A DNA stretch of 51,925 bases from Acidobacteriaceae bacterium. GTDB lineage: Bacteria; Acidobacteriota; Terriglobia; Terriglobales; Acidobacteriaceae. Shown piece after piece: positions 34,902 to 42,394 of this stretch; the first letter of the stretch is position 1, and every line of letters starts with the position of its first letter. A model generated the notes under the pieces. That model searched no databases. It was not told where the DNA came from and was given only the letters and a program-made list of their open reading frames with translations. The DNA lies in assembly GCA_030040425.1 (NCBI GenBank), contig JASHTS010000011.1:1-51925 (forward strand), given 5' to 3'. Both the position numbers and the translations under genes were made by a program.

Positions 34902-35905
34902 CGGCCTTCCTCCACCAGCTTCCGCAGCCGCTCCACCGCCCACTCCAGGCTCGTATAGCGAAGCTCCAGCACTCCCAGCGTCAGCAGTTGCTCAACGGCG
35001 GCATACTGCGAGGCTCGCGAGACGGGGGATCCCATCAGCACCTGGCGCATGAACAGCCTGGCCACATCTTTGCGGTAGGGAATTAGCGTGTGCTCTCCGC
35101 CTGTTCGGCGATTGAGGAATACCACGAATTCCGCCCGCGCCGTCTGCGCGCGCGCAATTTGCGGCGCGGCGCTCATGGGAAATTCAATGGACGGCTTGCC
35201 CGACGCGCGCGGCGTCAATCCCAGTCCCCGGAGTTCCGGAAACAGTTCGCGCGCATGCGGCCGGAAGCGCACCTTGTAACAATTGCCGGTGATCATGCGC
35301 TCCGTCCCGCCGTTGAGCAGGAAGCTTGCGTCGTCGCTGACAAAGGTCCAACCGCTGCGCGCGCACGCGTAGGAGAGCGTCGACTTGCCCGCGCCCGAAT
35401 CGCCGCACAGCAGCACGCCCCGCCCCTGCAGCGCCACGCAACCGGCGTGCACAACCGTCGCGTAGTTCGTGGCAATGCAGAATTCCGGGAACCCCAGCAG
35501 GTAATAGAGCAGGTAGAGCGGATCCGCCACCGCTGCTTCCGAAACCTTGATGGAGGCCGTGCAGCGGTCGAGATCCACGATGCTGAAGTTGTCCTTGTCG
35601 GCAACCGACATCAGCAGCGGCTGCATCAATTCGTAGCCCGGCTCCGGCGGGCACTCGTCCGACTCGCCCGGCGCCACGTGCACATCCACGGCAATCGGGT
35701 CGGTGTCGCGCAAGGCGGCAAAATTGCCCCAGAGCTTTCTATACAAATCCAGCGCCGCGGCGGAGTTCGACCGCACCGCGGCCGGAAATCCATAAGGATA
35801 AAACGTCTGCTCAAAGGAAAAATCCGGCAAATCCAGGTCATGCGGGGGAGTCTCCACCCGCTGCGATGTACTGCACGCGGATTCAATATCTTCGATCGTC
35901 AACAT
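34898..35905 (-). CDS. HPr kinase/phosphorylase-like protein (HprK-related)
   Basis: 335 residues from ATG 35905, with GGAGG 5 nt upstream; the longer frame overlaps the TonB receptor gene. The C-terminal domain has VVHAGCVAL with H153, a Walker A loop LLCGDSGAGKST (K174) and SDDASFLL (D191/D192), the order found in HPr kinase C-terminal domains. The N-terminal ~120 residues do not resemble HprK. HprK-related kinases occur in exosortase, lasso-peptide and other peptide/polysaccharide loci, often with nucleotidyltransferase-fold proteins like the one at 30961. No HPr or PqqD-like partner gene is seen here. Target unknown. Sits between TonB receptor and MFS genes in one coupled operon. Confidence 0.8.
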   Translation of the reverse strand: MLTIEDIESACSTSQRVETPPHDLDLPDFSFEQTFYPYGFPAAVRSNSAAALDLYRKLWGNFAALRDTDPIAVDVHVAPGESDECPPEPGYELMQPLLMSVADKDNFSIVDLDRCTASIKVSEAAVADPLYLLYYLLGFPEFCIATNYATVVHAGCVALQGRGVLLCGDSGAGKSTLSYACARSGWTFVSDDASFLLNGGTERMITGNCYKVRFRPHARELFPELRGLGLTPRASGKPSIEFPMSAAPQIARAQTARAEFVVFLNRRTGGEHTLIPYRKDVARLFMRQVLMGSPVSRASQYAAVEQLLTLGVLELRYTSLEWAVERLRKLVEEGR

Positions 35906-35957
35906 CCTTGCCTCCGCGAGTACCCTCTGCCCGTGCGCGTTCTTGTTTCTTCGCAAG

Positions 35958-38900
35958 CTAGAAAACGTACTTCGCCGCGAACTGGATAATGCGCGGGTTC
36001 GCCACCGTACTCGTGATCTTTCCAAAGCTCGAGCTCGCCGTCGGATTCACGAGCGTGGGATCGGTGTAACCCAGATATTGGCCTGGGTTCCCGAACTGCG
36101 GCGTGTTGGTCAGGTTGAAGAACTCGGTCCGAAAGCGGAAGCTGCTCGCCTCCCGCACGGGGAATGCCCGTTCTACCGCCAGATCGAAGTTGTGCTGGCC
36201 CGGTGCGCGTGTGAAGCCCACGCCGCTGTCGCCGAAATCCTGGTCGGCCAGGCTGGTCCCATAAGGCGCCTCGGGCGCGCGTGTAAATGCATTGGGGTCG
36301 AGGTAACCGTTGAGCACCCGCGAGTACATGGAGCCGTGGGTATGCGGATTGCTTCCCGTCGCCTCCGCGCGCACTTCGCCGGGAATCAGACCGTAGACCG
36401 AGCCCGCGTTTTCGTCGAAGATGCTCAAAGGAACTCCCGACTGCACCACAGCCACACCGGAGACCAGCCAGTTTGCGAGAACCATCCGCGGCATCGCCGG
36501 CAGCGCCTCCAGCTTCGGCGAAGACCAGGTAAAATTGACCACCGCCCGCTGGTCGCGGTCTGTGCCCGCCGGTCCGTACGACGATCGCCGCAGGTCGAGC
36601 TGATTGTTGGTGGGCAACTGCAACTCGTAGATATCGGTGCCCACTTCGCCGTTCACTTCGTCCAGGTTCTTCGCCCACGTATAACTCGCCTGCAGCTCGA
36701 AGTTGTGCTGCATGCGCCGCGTCACGCTGGCCTGCAGGGCGTTGTAATTGGCAAGGAAGACGGAGTCGGTTAGCAGCGATCCTTCGCTGATTCCCTGCCA
36801 CGGCATCCGGTTCGGCACATTGTCGATGGAGTTCGAGGTCTGCCCGAAGACCGGATTCTGCGGGCTTCCGAGCAGCGCCTGGTCGAATTCAACCTGACCT
36901 GACCGGTTCCAGGAGTGTGTGCCCACATAGCCCGCGTCGAGCAGGTATCCGCGCCCCAGCGCGCACTCGATGTTCAGGTTGTATTCCTCCGTGGTTCCGT
37001 CCTTCATGTTGGGATTCGTCGCTTCAATGAACGGTGACGAATCGGGCGTGAGCGGCGTGAAGATGGGATAGCTCGAGTAGGGAAGCACCGTGGGCACGAA
37101 GGGGCTTTGCAGCGTGGCCGCCGCATTGGGACTGCCGTCGATGATCTGCAGGGTGGCAAATGGCGCTTGCGACACGGTCTGTTCCGCCACGTTGCCGGAG
37201 TGCCTGTCGTAGTACACTCCGTACCCGCCGTGCACAACGAGCACAGGCCGGTTCGTCGGTTGCCACACAAATCCCAGCCGCGGCGAAACATCGCCAAATG
37301 GCGTCTTATAGAGTCCCGGAAACGATGTCTTGGCCATGCCCGCGGGAACCATGCCGGCATAGTTCGAGGGCAAGGTGTATCCGCTGTACGTTCCCGCAGC
37401 TGGAACCGGCCCCATGGTTGCGAGATCCGGATCGAAGTTCGAAAATCTTCCGTGGATTTCAATGGGAGCGCCAAATATCTCGTAGCGCAGGCCGGCATTG
37501 AAAGTGAGCCGGGGCGTGAGCTTGAGGTCGTCTTGCGCGAAGATGTCAAAGTCCGTGTACCGCTCGTCTCTGCGGAAGATGCCGCCGCCCGCCTGGCTGT
37601 TGCTCACGTTGCTCAGCCCCAGCGGGCTGTTGTTCTCTGCCGCGCTCTCGCCCAGCAGAAAATCGTCGAATGTGTCGATCTCGAGCAAACCATCGGTGTT
37701 GAATGGCTCGTTCACGTCAACTTCGTGACGCTTCACCTCGCCGCCGAAACGCAGGTTATGGCGCCCCCGCGTCAGCGCCAGCGTGTCCTGCCCGATGAAC
37801 GAGTTGGTCACCTCCCACAGCGACGGAGTCCCTGCATCGCCGATCGTGAATCCACCCACCGTTAATCCTGGAGCGTTCGCAGTGGGCGAAGCCAGTCCCG
37901 TTGGCGTTCCTTCGCCGATCTCCGCCGCTGAAAGCGGATTGGCAACCACCGCGGCTCCATCGAACCGCGTGTAGCCGAAGCGCGCTATGTTCACCAGGTT
38001 CGGGCTCAGTACATGTGTATCCGCCAGCACCAGCATCGTGCTTCGGATCAGCTGATTGGTGCCCCATCCCGGCACGTTAGCCGCGTTGGGCGAGAACGGC
38101 TCCATCGTAGGCGCGCGCGAATAAAAAAACCGCTCCGCAAGCGTGTTCTTTTGCGTCAGCACCTGGTCCAGGTTCACGCTGAACTGGTCCTCGCGATAGT
38201 GCGCGGGAATCGCATACGTCGACTGGCCCAGCGGGAACTGATCCGAGGCGTCCGGTCCCGTATTCGGCAGCGCCGCCTGCGGGTTCGGCACGGCCAACTG
38301 CCCGCCGGGCAACTTCGCATTCAGAATGGCCAGCGCCACCGGGTTGATGTTCGATCCGTCGCATGCTACCTGCGTTCCGCCCGCCTGCGTCAGGTAGCCG
38401 GTCGCCGGCTGCCCCTGGCTGTCGAGGTGGCCCGCCGGGCAGAACTGCGCGCCCAGCGACGCCGCAGACCGGTCGGCAGTCAGCAGCGGGAGAATCGCTG
38501 TCTGCTCGTCGCCCAAACCGTTCACCGCCGTCAATCCCTGGTAGGAGACAAAGAAGAAGTCCCGGTCGTGCAGCATGGGCCCGCCCAGCGCGGCGCCGAA
38601 CTGGTTCTGCTTCAGGTCCGGCTTCGGCTGCCCGTCGAGATTCGAAAAGAAATCGCTCGCATTGAACACGTTGTTACGCACAAATTCCCACGCGCTTCCA
38701 TGAAAAGCATTTGTGCCCGCCTTGCTGATCAGGTCTACATTCGCGCCCGATCCGCGGCCATACGCAGCGTCGTAGTTCGCCGTTTGCACGCGGAACTCCT
38801 GGATCGTATCCGGCGCCGGAATCGCTGTGCCCGGGTCATTCTCGGCGTTCGCGGCTGAGTTTTCGGCGAGATTATTCGCATCCACGCCGTTGAACTGGAT

Positions 38901-39482
38901 GTTGTTCGAGAGCGGCGTAGCGCCGTCAGAGGCCACGTTCTCCGTCCCGTTGCCCAAAGCTGTCGCATTCGGCAAATCCACCACCACGCCCGGCGAGAGA
39001 CCCAGGACCTGCGTGTAATTCCGGTTGGAGAGCGGCAACATCACGATCGCGGTCTCATCCACCAGCCCGCCGAGCGTGGAGCTCTCGAGCGACGCCTCTT
39101 CCGCGCTCGCCTTCACCTGCACGCTCTGCGCCAGCGTGGCGACTGCGAGGCGCACATTCACAGATGTGGTCTCGCTGGCCGTCACCTGGATCGCGTTGGA
39201 TTCGCTCTCGGCAAAACCCTGCGCTTTTACTTTCACTACGTAACTTCCCGGCAGCAGCAGCGGAATCTCGAAGGCGCCCTCCGAGTTCGCCTGCGCCATC
39301 CGCTCTTCGTGCGTGGCCAGGCTCACTGCCGTCACTTCGGCGCCGGAAACGCTCTTGCTTTGCGGGTCGTACACGTTGCCTGAAATCGCGCCGGTTCCCG
39401 GAGTTTGCCCGTACCCCGCCATCGCCAGCAACAGGATTGCTGCCGGCAACAAGGACAAGGCTCGCGTCGATGCAGTCTTCAT
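35958..39482 (-). CDS. Oar-like TonB-dependent receptor with carboxypeptidase-regulatory domain
   Basis: 1,174 residues from ATG 39482, with GAGGGA 6 nt upstream; the frame to 39647 crosses a repeat array. Signal peptide 1-25. An N-terminal carboxypeptidase-regulatory-like domain (GAISGNVYDPQSKSVSGAEV) is followed by the plug (DTIQEFRVQTANYDAAYGRG, GTNAFHGSAWEFVRNN) and a long barrel ending in ...KYVF. This architecture is the abundant TonB receptor class of Acidobacteriota. It moves large ligands through the outer membrane; the ligand is unknown. It is transcribed with the HprK-like kinase (52 bp later) and MFS genes. Array D lies upstream in a shared divergent region with the cytochrome operon. 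Confidence 0.9.
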   Translation of the reverse strand: MKTASTRALSLLPAAILLLAMAGYGQTPGTGAISGNVYDPQSKSVSGAEVTAVSLATHEERMAQANSEGAFEIPLLLPGSYVVKVKAQGFAESESNAIQVTASETTSVNVRLAVATLAQSVQVKASAEEASLESSTLGGLVDETAIVMLPLSNRNYTQVLGLSPGVVVDLPNATALGNGTENVASDGATPLSNNIQFNGVDANNLAENSAANAENDPGTAIPAPDTIQEFRVQTANYDAAYGRGSGANVDLISKAGTNAFHGSAWEFVRNNVFNASDFFSNLDGQPKPDLKQNQFGAALGGPMLHDRDFFFVSYQGLTAVNGLGDEQTAILPLLTADRSAASLGAQFCPAGHLDSQGQPATGYLTQAGGTQVACDGSNINPVALAILNAKLPGGQLAVPNPQAALPNTGPDASDQFPLGQSTYAIPAHYREDQFSVNLDQVLTQKNTLAERFFYSRAPTMEPFSPNAANVPGWGTNQLIRSTMLVLADTHVLSPNLVNIARFGYTRFDGAAVVANPLSAAEIGEGTPTGLASPTANAPGLTVGGFTIGDAGTPSLWEVTNSFIGQDTLALTRGRHNLRFGGEVKRHEVDVNEPFNTDGLLEIDTFDDFLLGESAAENNSPLGLSNVSNSQAGGGIFRRDERYTDFDIFAQDDLKLTPRLTFNAGLRYEIFGAPIEIHGRFSNFDPDLATMGPVPAAGTYSGYTLPSNYAGMVPAGMAKTSFPGLYKTPFGDVSPRLGFVWQPTNRPVLVVHGGYGVYYDRHSGNVAEQTVSQAPFATLQIIDGSPNAAATLQSPFVPTVLPYSSYPIFTPLTPDSSPFIEATNPNMKDGTTEEYNLNIECALGRGYLLDAGYVGTHSWNRSGQVEFDQALLGSPQNPVFGQTSNSIDNVPNRMPWQGISEGSLLTDSVFLANYNALQASVTRRMQHNFELQASYTWAKNLDEVNGEVGTDIYELQLPTNNQLDLRRSSYGPAGTDRDQRAVVNFTWSSPKLEALPAMPRMVLANWLVSGVAVVQSGVPLSIFDENAGSVYGLIPGEVRAEATGSNPHTHGSMYSRVLNGYLDPNAFTRAPEAPYGTSLADQDFGDSGVGFTRAPGQHNFDLAVERAFPVREASSFRFRTEFFNLTNTPQFGNPGQYLGYTDPTLVNPTASSSFGKITSTVANPRIIQFAAKYVF

Positions 39483-39545
39483 ACGGCTTCCCTCGTGAAT
39501 TTCTCTTGCATTGGAGGGCAGTATGGAGACGTGCCGTGCGTGAGT

Positions 39546-39572
39546 TGTTACCGATTTGTCATTCCATTGTCG
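39546..39572 (-). promoter_or_regulatory. Array D: three 11-bp phased TGACA repeats before the TonB receptor gene
   Basis: Plus-strand TGTTA 39546, TGTCA 39557 and TGTCG 39568, 11 bp apart; toward the receptor gene they read CGACA, TGACA, TAACA. The proximal unit is 64 bp from ATG 39482. Confidence 0.68.
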
Positions 39573-39630
39573 CGATCTTCGCGTCGGCGAAATTCGCTCC
39601 CAGGCGCGCGCTGCAAGCGGCGGAAATCCG

Positions 39631-39668
39631 AGACAATCAGGTGACAAACTTCAGACGCTTTCGTGACA
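39631..39668 (+). promoter_or_regulatory. Array E: four 11-bp phased (T/A)GACA repeats before the cytochrome/CuA operon
   Basis: AGACA 39631, TGACA 39642, AGACG 39653 and TGACA 39664, each 11 bp apart, reading toward ATG 39759. It faces away from array D, which lies 59 bp to the left. Confidence 0.68.
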
Positions 39669-39758
39669 CATCGCTCTCCGATGCGCCTTAGCCTGTTGCC
39701 AATGCGGCGGCTTTCGAATTTCTCCGCGCCGCGCTCGTTTTCGTGTGAAAGGAAATCC

Positions 39759-40055
39759 ATGCAGCGGTTCAATGGACTGGCGGCGATGATCGTTCCGGCT
39801 CTTGCTGCATTGCCGCTGTTCGCGCTCGCGCCTCAGGACTCGCAACAACAACAGCATCTTCGGCCGCAGAGGTCTTCGGCCGCGGCCACTCCCGACCGCG
39901 GTCAGCAGGTGTTCGACCGGAACTGCTCCCGCTGCCACAACCCGCCTGAAGGTTTCTCGCCGCGCATTTCCGGCACTATTGCACTGCACATGCGCGTGCG
40001 CGCCAACCTCAGCGAAGAGGACTACAAAGCCCTCCTCCATTTCTTGAATCCCTGA
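39759..40055 (+). CDS. Small monohaem c-type cytochrome
   Basis: 98 residues from ATG 39759 (AAAGGA 6 nt upstream). A signal peptide of ~25 residues precedes a low-complexity Gln-rich stretch, then a CSRCH haem site (C56, C59, H60) and a likely distal Met, M78 in ALHMRVR. The folded part is only ~55 residues, short for a class I cytochrome. Periplasmic electron carrier. First gene of a co-directional group with the CuA protein and a second cytochrome. Confidence 0.8.
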   Translation: MQRFNGLAAMIVPALAALPLFALAPQDSQQQQHLRPQRSSAAATPDRGQQVFDRNCSRCHNPPEGFSPRISGTIALHMRVRANLSEEDYKALLHFLNP

Positions 40056-40101
40056 TCTTTTTGAACGCCTGATGTTTTTGAATACCTGATCTCTTTCAAG
40101 T
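40034..40101 (+). repeat. Four 17-bp imperfect tandem repeats across the cytochrome stop codon
   Basis: Units start at 40034, 40051, 40068 and 40085 with core CCTGATSTYTTTGAA. The first unit overlaps the coding end (..HFLNP), so the array looks like reiterated duplication of the gene's 3' tail. It fills most of the gap to the CuA-like gene. Confidence 0.7.
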
Positions 40102-40156
40102 CTTGCTTGACGCACTCGTCGCGCCTCTCGATTGAAAGCCTGCCCACGGAGAACCT

Positions 40157-40522
40157 ATGCCAGAGAGATTGCCGCTCAAAATGTTTTTCGCCTTCCTGCT
40201 CATCGCGCCCGTTTTGTCCGTTCGCCCTGTTCATGCCGCCGATGCCCCGCACCGCATTGAAATTACCGCTCGCCGATTTGCCTTTGATCCCGGTGAGATT
40301 ACCGTGAAAAGGGGCGAGCCCGTTGTCCTCGTGCTCAAAAGCGCCGACGTGGCGCACGGTCTTCGCTTTCGCGATCTGGACGTCGATGTGAAAGTGGGCG
40401 CGGGGGGCACGGCCGAGGTCTCTTTTACCCCGCAGAAAACGGGCGACTTCATCGGCCACTGCTCGGTCTTTTGCGGCTCCGGCCACGGCTCCATGACGGT
40501 GAAGCTCCACGTGGTGGATTAG
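40157..40522 (+). CDS. Soluble CuA-type cupredoxin (cytochrome oxidase subunit II-like domain)
   Basis: 121 residues; GGAGA precedes ATG 40157. Signal peptide ~1-27. The cupredoxin fold carries H67 in VAHGLRF and the ligand cluster C102, C106, H110, M113 in HCSVFCGSGHGSM, the spacing of a binuclear CuA centre (C-x3-C-x3-H-x2-M). The membrane helices of true oxidase subunit II are missing and no subunit I gene is nearby. Predicted soluble or loosely attached periplasmic electron carrier. It may act with the two flanking cytochromes. Confidence 0.85.
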   Translation: MPERLPLKMFFAFLLIAPVLSVRPVHAADAPHRIEITARRFAFDPGEITVKRGEPVVLVLKSADVAHGLRFRDLDVDVKVGAGGTAEVSFTPQKTGDFIGHCSVFCGSGHGSMTVKLHVVD

Positions 40523-40524
40523 GC

Positions 40525-40995
40525 ATGCGCGCGCTCGCCGGCTCTGCCGCCCTCTGCCTGTTGGCCGGCCTTCTGGGATGCAAAGCCACGCCTCCGGGAA
40601 GAACAGAGACCGCGGTCGTGTCCTTTGCCAAGCACCACGTCTTTGTCGGCAACAAAAAGGAGAAGAATCCGCTCCCCGACGATGCGGGCACCCTCGCCGA
40701 CGGCAAGGAAGCCTTTTCGCATTACTGCGTCGCCTGCCATGGTCTGGACGGTCAGAACACCGGCGTCCCGTTCGCCGATCACATCTCCCCGCCCATCCCC
40801 TCGCTCGCATCGCCGAACGTGCAGCGCTATACCGACGGCCAGTTGAAATGGATTCTCGACAACGGCATCTGGCCCTCCGGCATGCCCGGCTCCAAAGGAA
40901 CGCTCAGCGATGACGAGCTGTGGTCCATCGTCGTCTACCTGCGCCATCTTCCGCCCGCCGGCAGCCAGGGCGCGCCCGAGATGTACACGCATTGA
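40525..40995 (+). CDS. Cytochrome c lipoprotein
   Basis: 156 residues from ATG 40525, two bases after the CuA gene's stop. The signal peptide ends with a lipobox, LLGC (C19), predicting lipid attachment. The haem motif is CVACH (C68, C71, H72) and the sixth ligand probably M120 in SGMPGSK, followed by DDELWSIVVYLR, the usual C-terminal helix of class I cytochromes. The arrangement resembles cytochromes of alternative oxidases or reductases. Membrane-tethered electron carrier that may exchange electrons with the CuA protein. Confidence 0.87.
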   Translation: MRALAGSAALCLLAGLLGCKATPPGRTETAVVSFAKHHVFVGNKKEKNPLPDDAGTLADGKEAFSHYCVACHGLDGQNTGVPFADHISPPIPSLASPNVQRYTDGQLKWILDNGIWPSGMPGSKGTLSDDELWSIVVYLRHLPPAGSQGAPEMYTH

Positions 40996-41004
40996 AGGAT
41001 CGAT

Positions 41005-42309
41005 ATGCCGCCTGATACGCGCGCGTATGAAAGCTGTGATTCCGGCCATGCGACCGGTGGCGTTCTTCCCTTCCTCGCCGGCTTTTATTTCGCGTTCGGC
41101 TCATTCCTTCTCGTTTTGACGGTTCATCTGTTCGGAACGGACCCTCGGACCGGCACCGCAATCAACCTGGGCCTGGATTATCTTCTTTTGATGGCCGTCG
41201 GCTTTTGTACGCTGGGTCCGGCTCCCGTGCAATTCAGAGAGTTGGCGCGATCGGCGAGCGTACAATGGGCGCTTTTCTTTCTCGCATTCTCAGGCGTCAG
41301 CCTGGCGTGGAGCTGCACCGCTTCGATTTCGACATCCGCCGCTTATTGGTGTGCGATGGCCGCTGACGCCGCCATGGTGATGATGCTCGTCCGTGCAGTT
41401 TCGCTTGAGGACGTTTCCGTTTGTCTCATGAACGGTTATGTGTGGGGCGTCTGTGCAGTGGCGGCGGTCGCCTGGATCATGCCGGCGCAGTCGGATCTGC
41501 GCCTCGGCGACGAAGAGTTATTCGGAGCGAATTCTATCGGGTACATTTGCGGCCTCGCATTTTTCTTCGCTCAGTTCCTTATGCGGGAGAGGAAGGCGCG
41601 CATGGTTCTGCCCTCCGCACTGCTCGCAATTACGCTTCTGCGGTCGCTCAGCAAAACAACCCTTGTCGCCTTTATGGCGGGCCAGGGTTTTCTTCTGATC
41701 AGCGACAAAACCGTCAGCCGCAGGAGCAGGGCACTGATCGCACTGGCTGTCACGGCGGTTGTCGCGCTCTCGTGGGGTCTGCTGAATTCGTACTACGAAA
41801 TCTACACCGGCGCCGGCAATCAGTCATCGACATTGAGCGGCCGAATTGGCATCTGGGCGTACTTTTCGGCTGAGGCAATGCAACAGCCGTGGATCGGGCA
41901 CGGATTCGATTCCGTGTGGAAAGTGGTGCCCCCGTTTGGTCCCGATCAGTTCGAAGCGCCCCACGCGCACAACGAGCTGCTGCAGCAGTTCTACGCATAC
42001 GGCATGGTTGGAGTTGGCATGTTCCTGGGGATATATGGCAGCCTGTATCGGCAGATTCGCCGCCTGGCCAAAGGCCGTCTCAGAACGTTTCTGTTCGCCT
42101 TCCTGCTCTTTGTGCTTGTGCGCGGCTGCGCGGAGGCCGAACGATTCGATTTATCGCTACCCTTATGGGCGGTGGTGCTGTTCAGCCTTCTAATCGAGCA
42201 CGCCACCGTACCGCAACCGGTGCTGGCGCGCGACGGCCTCGCTCCCGGAATGGACGTCCTCGCACCTGCCTCCGGCACGGGACCGGCGGAAACGCCGACT
42301 AAGGCATAA
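41005..42309 (+). CDS. O-antigen ligase/polymerase-family membrane protein (Wzy/WaaL type)
   Basis: 434 residues; GAAGGA precedes ATG 41005. About ten to twelve hydrophobic helices, with the Wzy_C region in the second half: LSGRIGIWAYFSAEAMQQPW, IGHGFDSV and HAHNELLQQFYAYGMVG, a conserved H-x-H-N-x-x-L pattern of this family. It would polymerise or ligate the exopolysaccharide repeat units delivered by the flippase at 25-26 kb, which otherwise lacks a polymerase in the main operon. It starts 10 bp after the cytochrome lipoprotein stop, so it is probably transcribed with the electron-carrier genes. That grouping is unusual. Confidence 0.85.
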   Translation: MPPDTRAYESCDSGHATGGVLPFLAGFYFAFGSFLLVLTVHLFGTDPRTGTAINLGLDYLLLMAVGFCTLGPAPVQFRELARSASVQWALFFLAFSGVSLAWSCTASISTSAAYWCAMAADAAMVMMLVRAVSLEDVSVCLMNGYVWGVCAVAAVAWIMPAQSDLRLGDEELFGANSIGYICGLAFFFAQFLMRERKARMVLPSALLAITLLRSLSKTTLVAFMAGQGFLLISDKTVSRRSRALIALAVTAVVALSWGLLNSYYEIYTGAGNQSSTLSGRIGIWAYFSAEAMQQPWIGHGFDSVWKVVPPFGPDQFEAPHAHNELLQQFYAYGMVGVGMFLGIYGSLYRQIRRLAKGRLRTFLFAFLLFVLVRGCAEAERFDLSLPLWAVVLFSLLIEHATVPQPVLARDGLAPGMDVLAPASGTGPAETPTKA

Positions 42310-42312
42310 AAT

Positions 42313-42328
42313 TGTCATACGATTGTAA
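42313..42328 (-). promoter_or_regulatory. Array F: two 11-bp phased TGACA repeats before the response-regulator gene
   Basis: Plus-strand TGTCA 42313 and TGTAA 42324, 11 bp apart, 67 bp before ATG 42395. Only two units are clear, and they point away from the regulator gene, unlike the other arrays. Confidence 0.5.
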
Positions 42329-42394
42329 TTTCAATGCGGCAAACCGCTCGAATCAGGGCGCTTCCCTGCAAAATGGAAGAAGAGGCCCTGAACT

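Noticed and set aside
35906-36025. N-terminal extension of the HprK-like frame upstream of 35905
   Set aside because: It overlaps the TonB receptor gene, is basic low-complexity sequence, and GGAGG precedes ATG 35905.
40001-40110. 17-bp repeats as a CRISPR array
   Set aside because: Units are directly adjacent with no spacers and vary in sequence.
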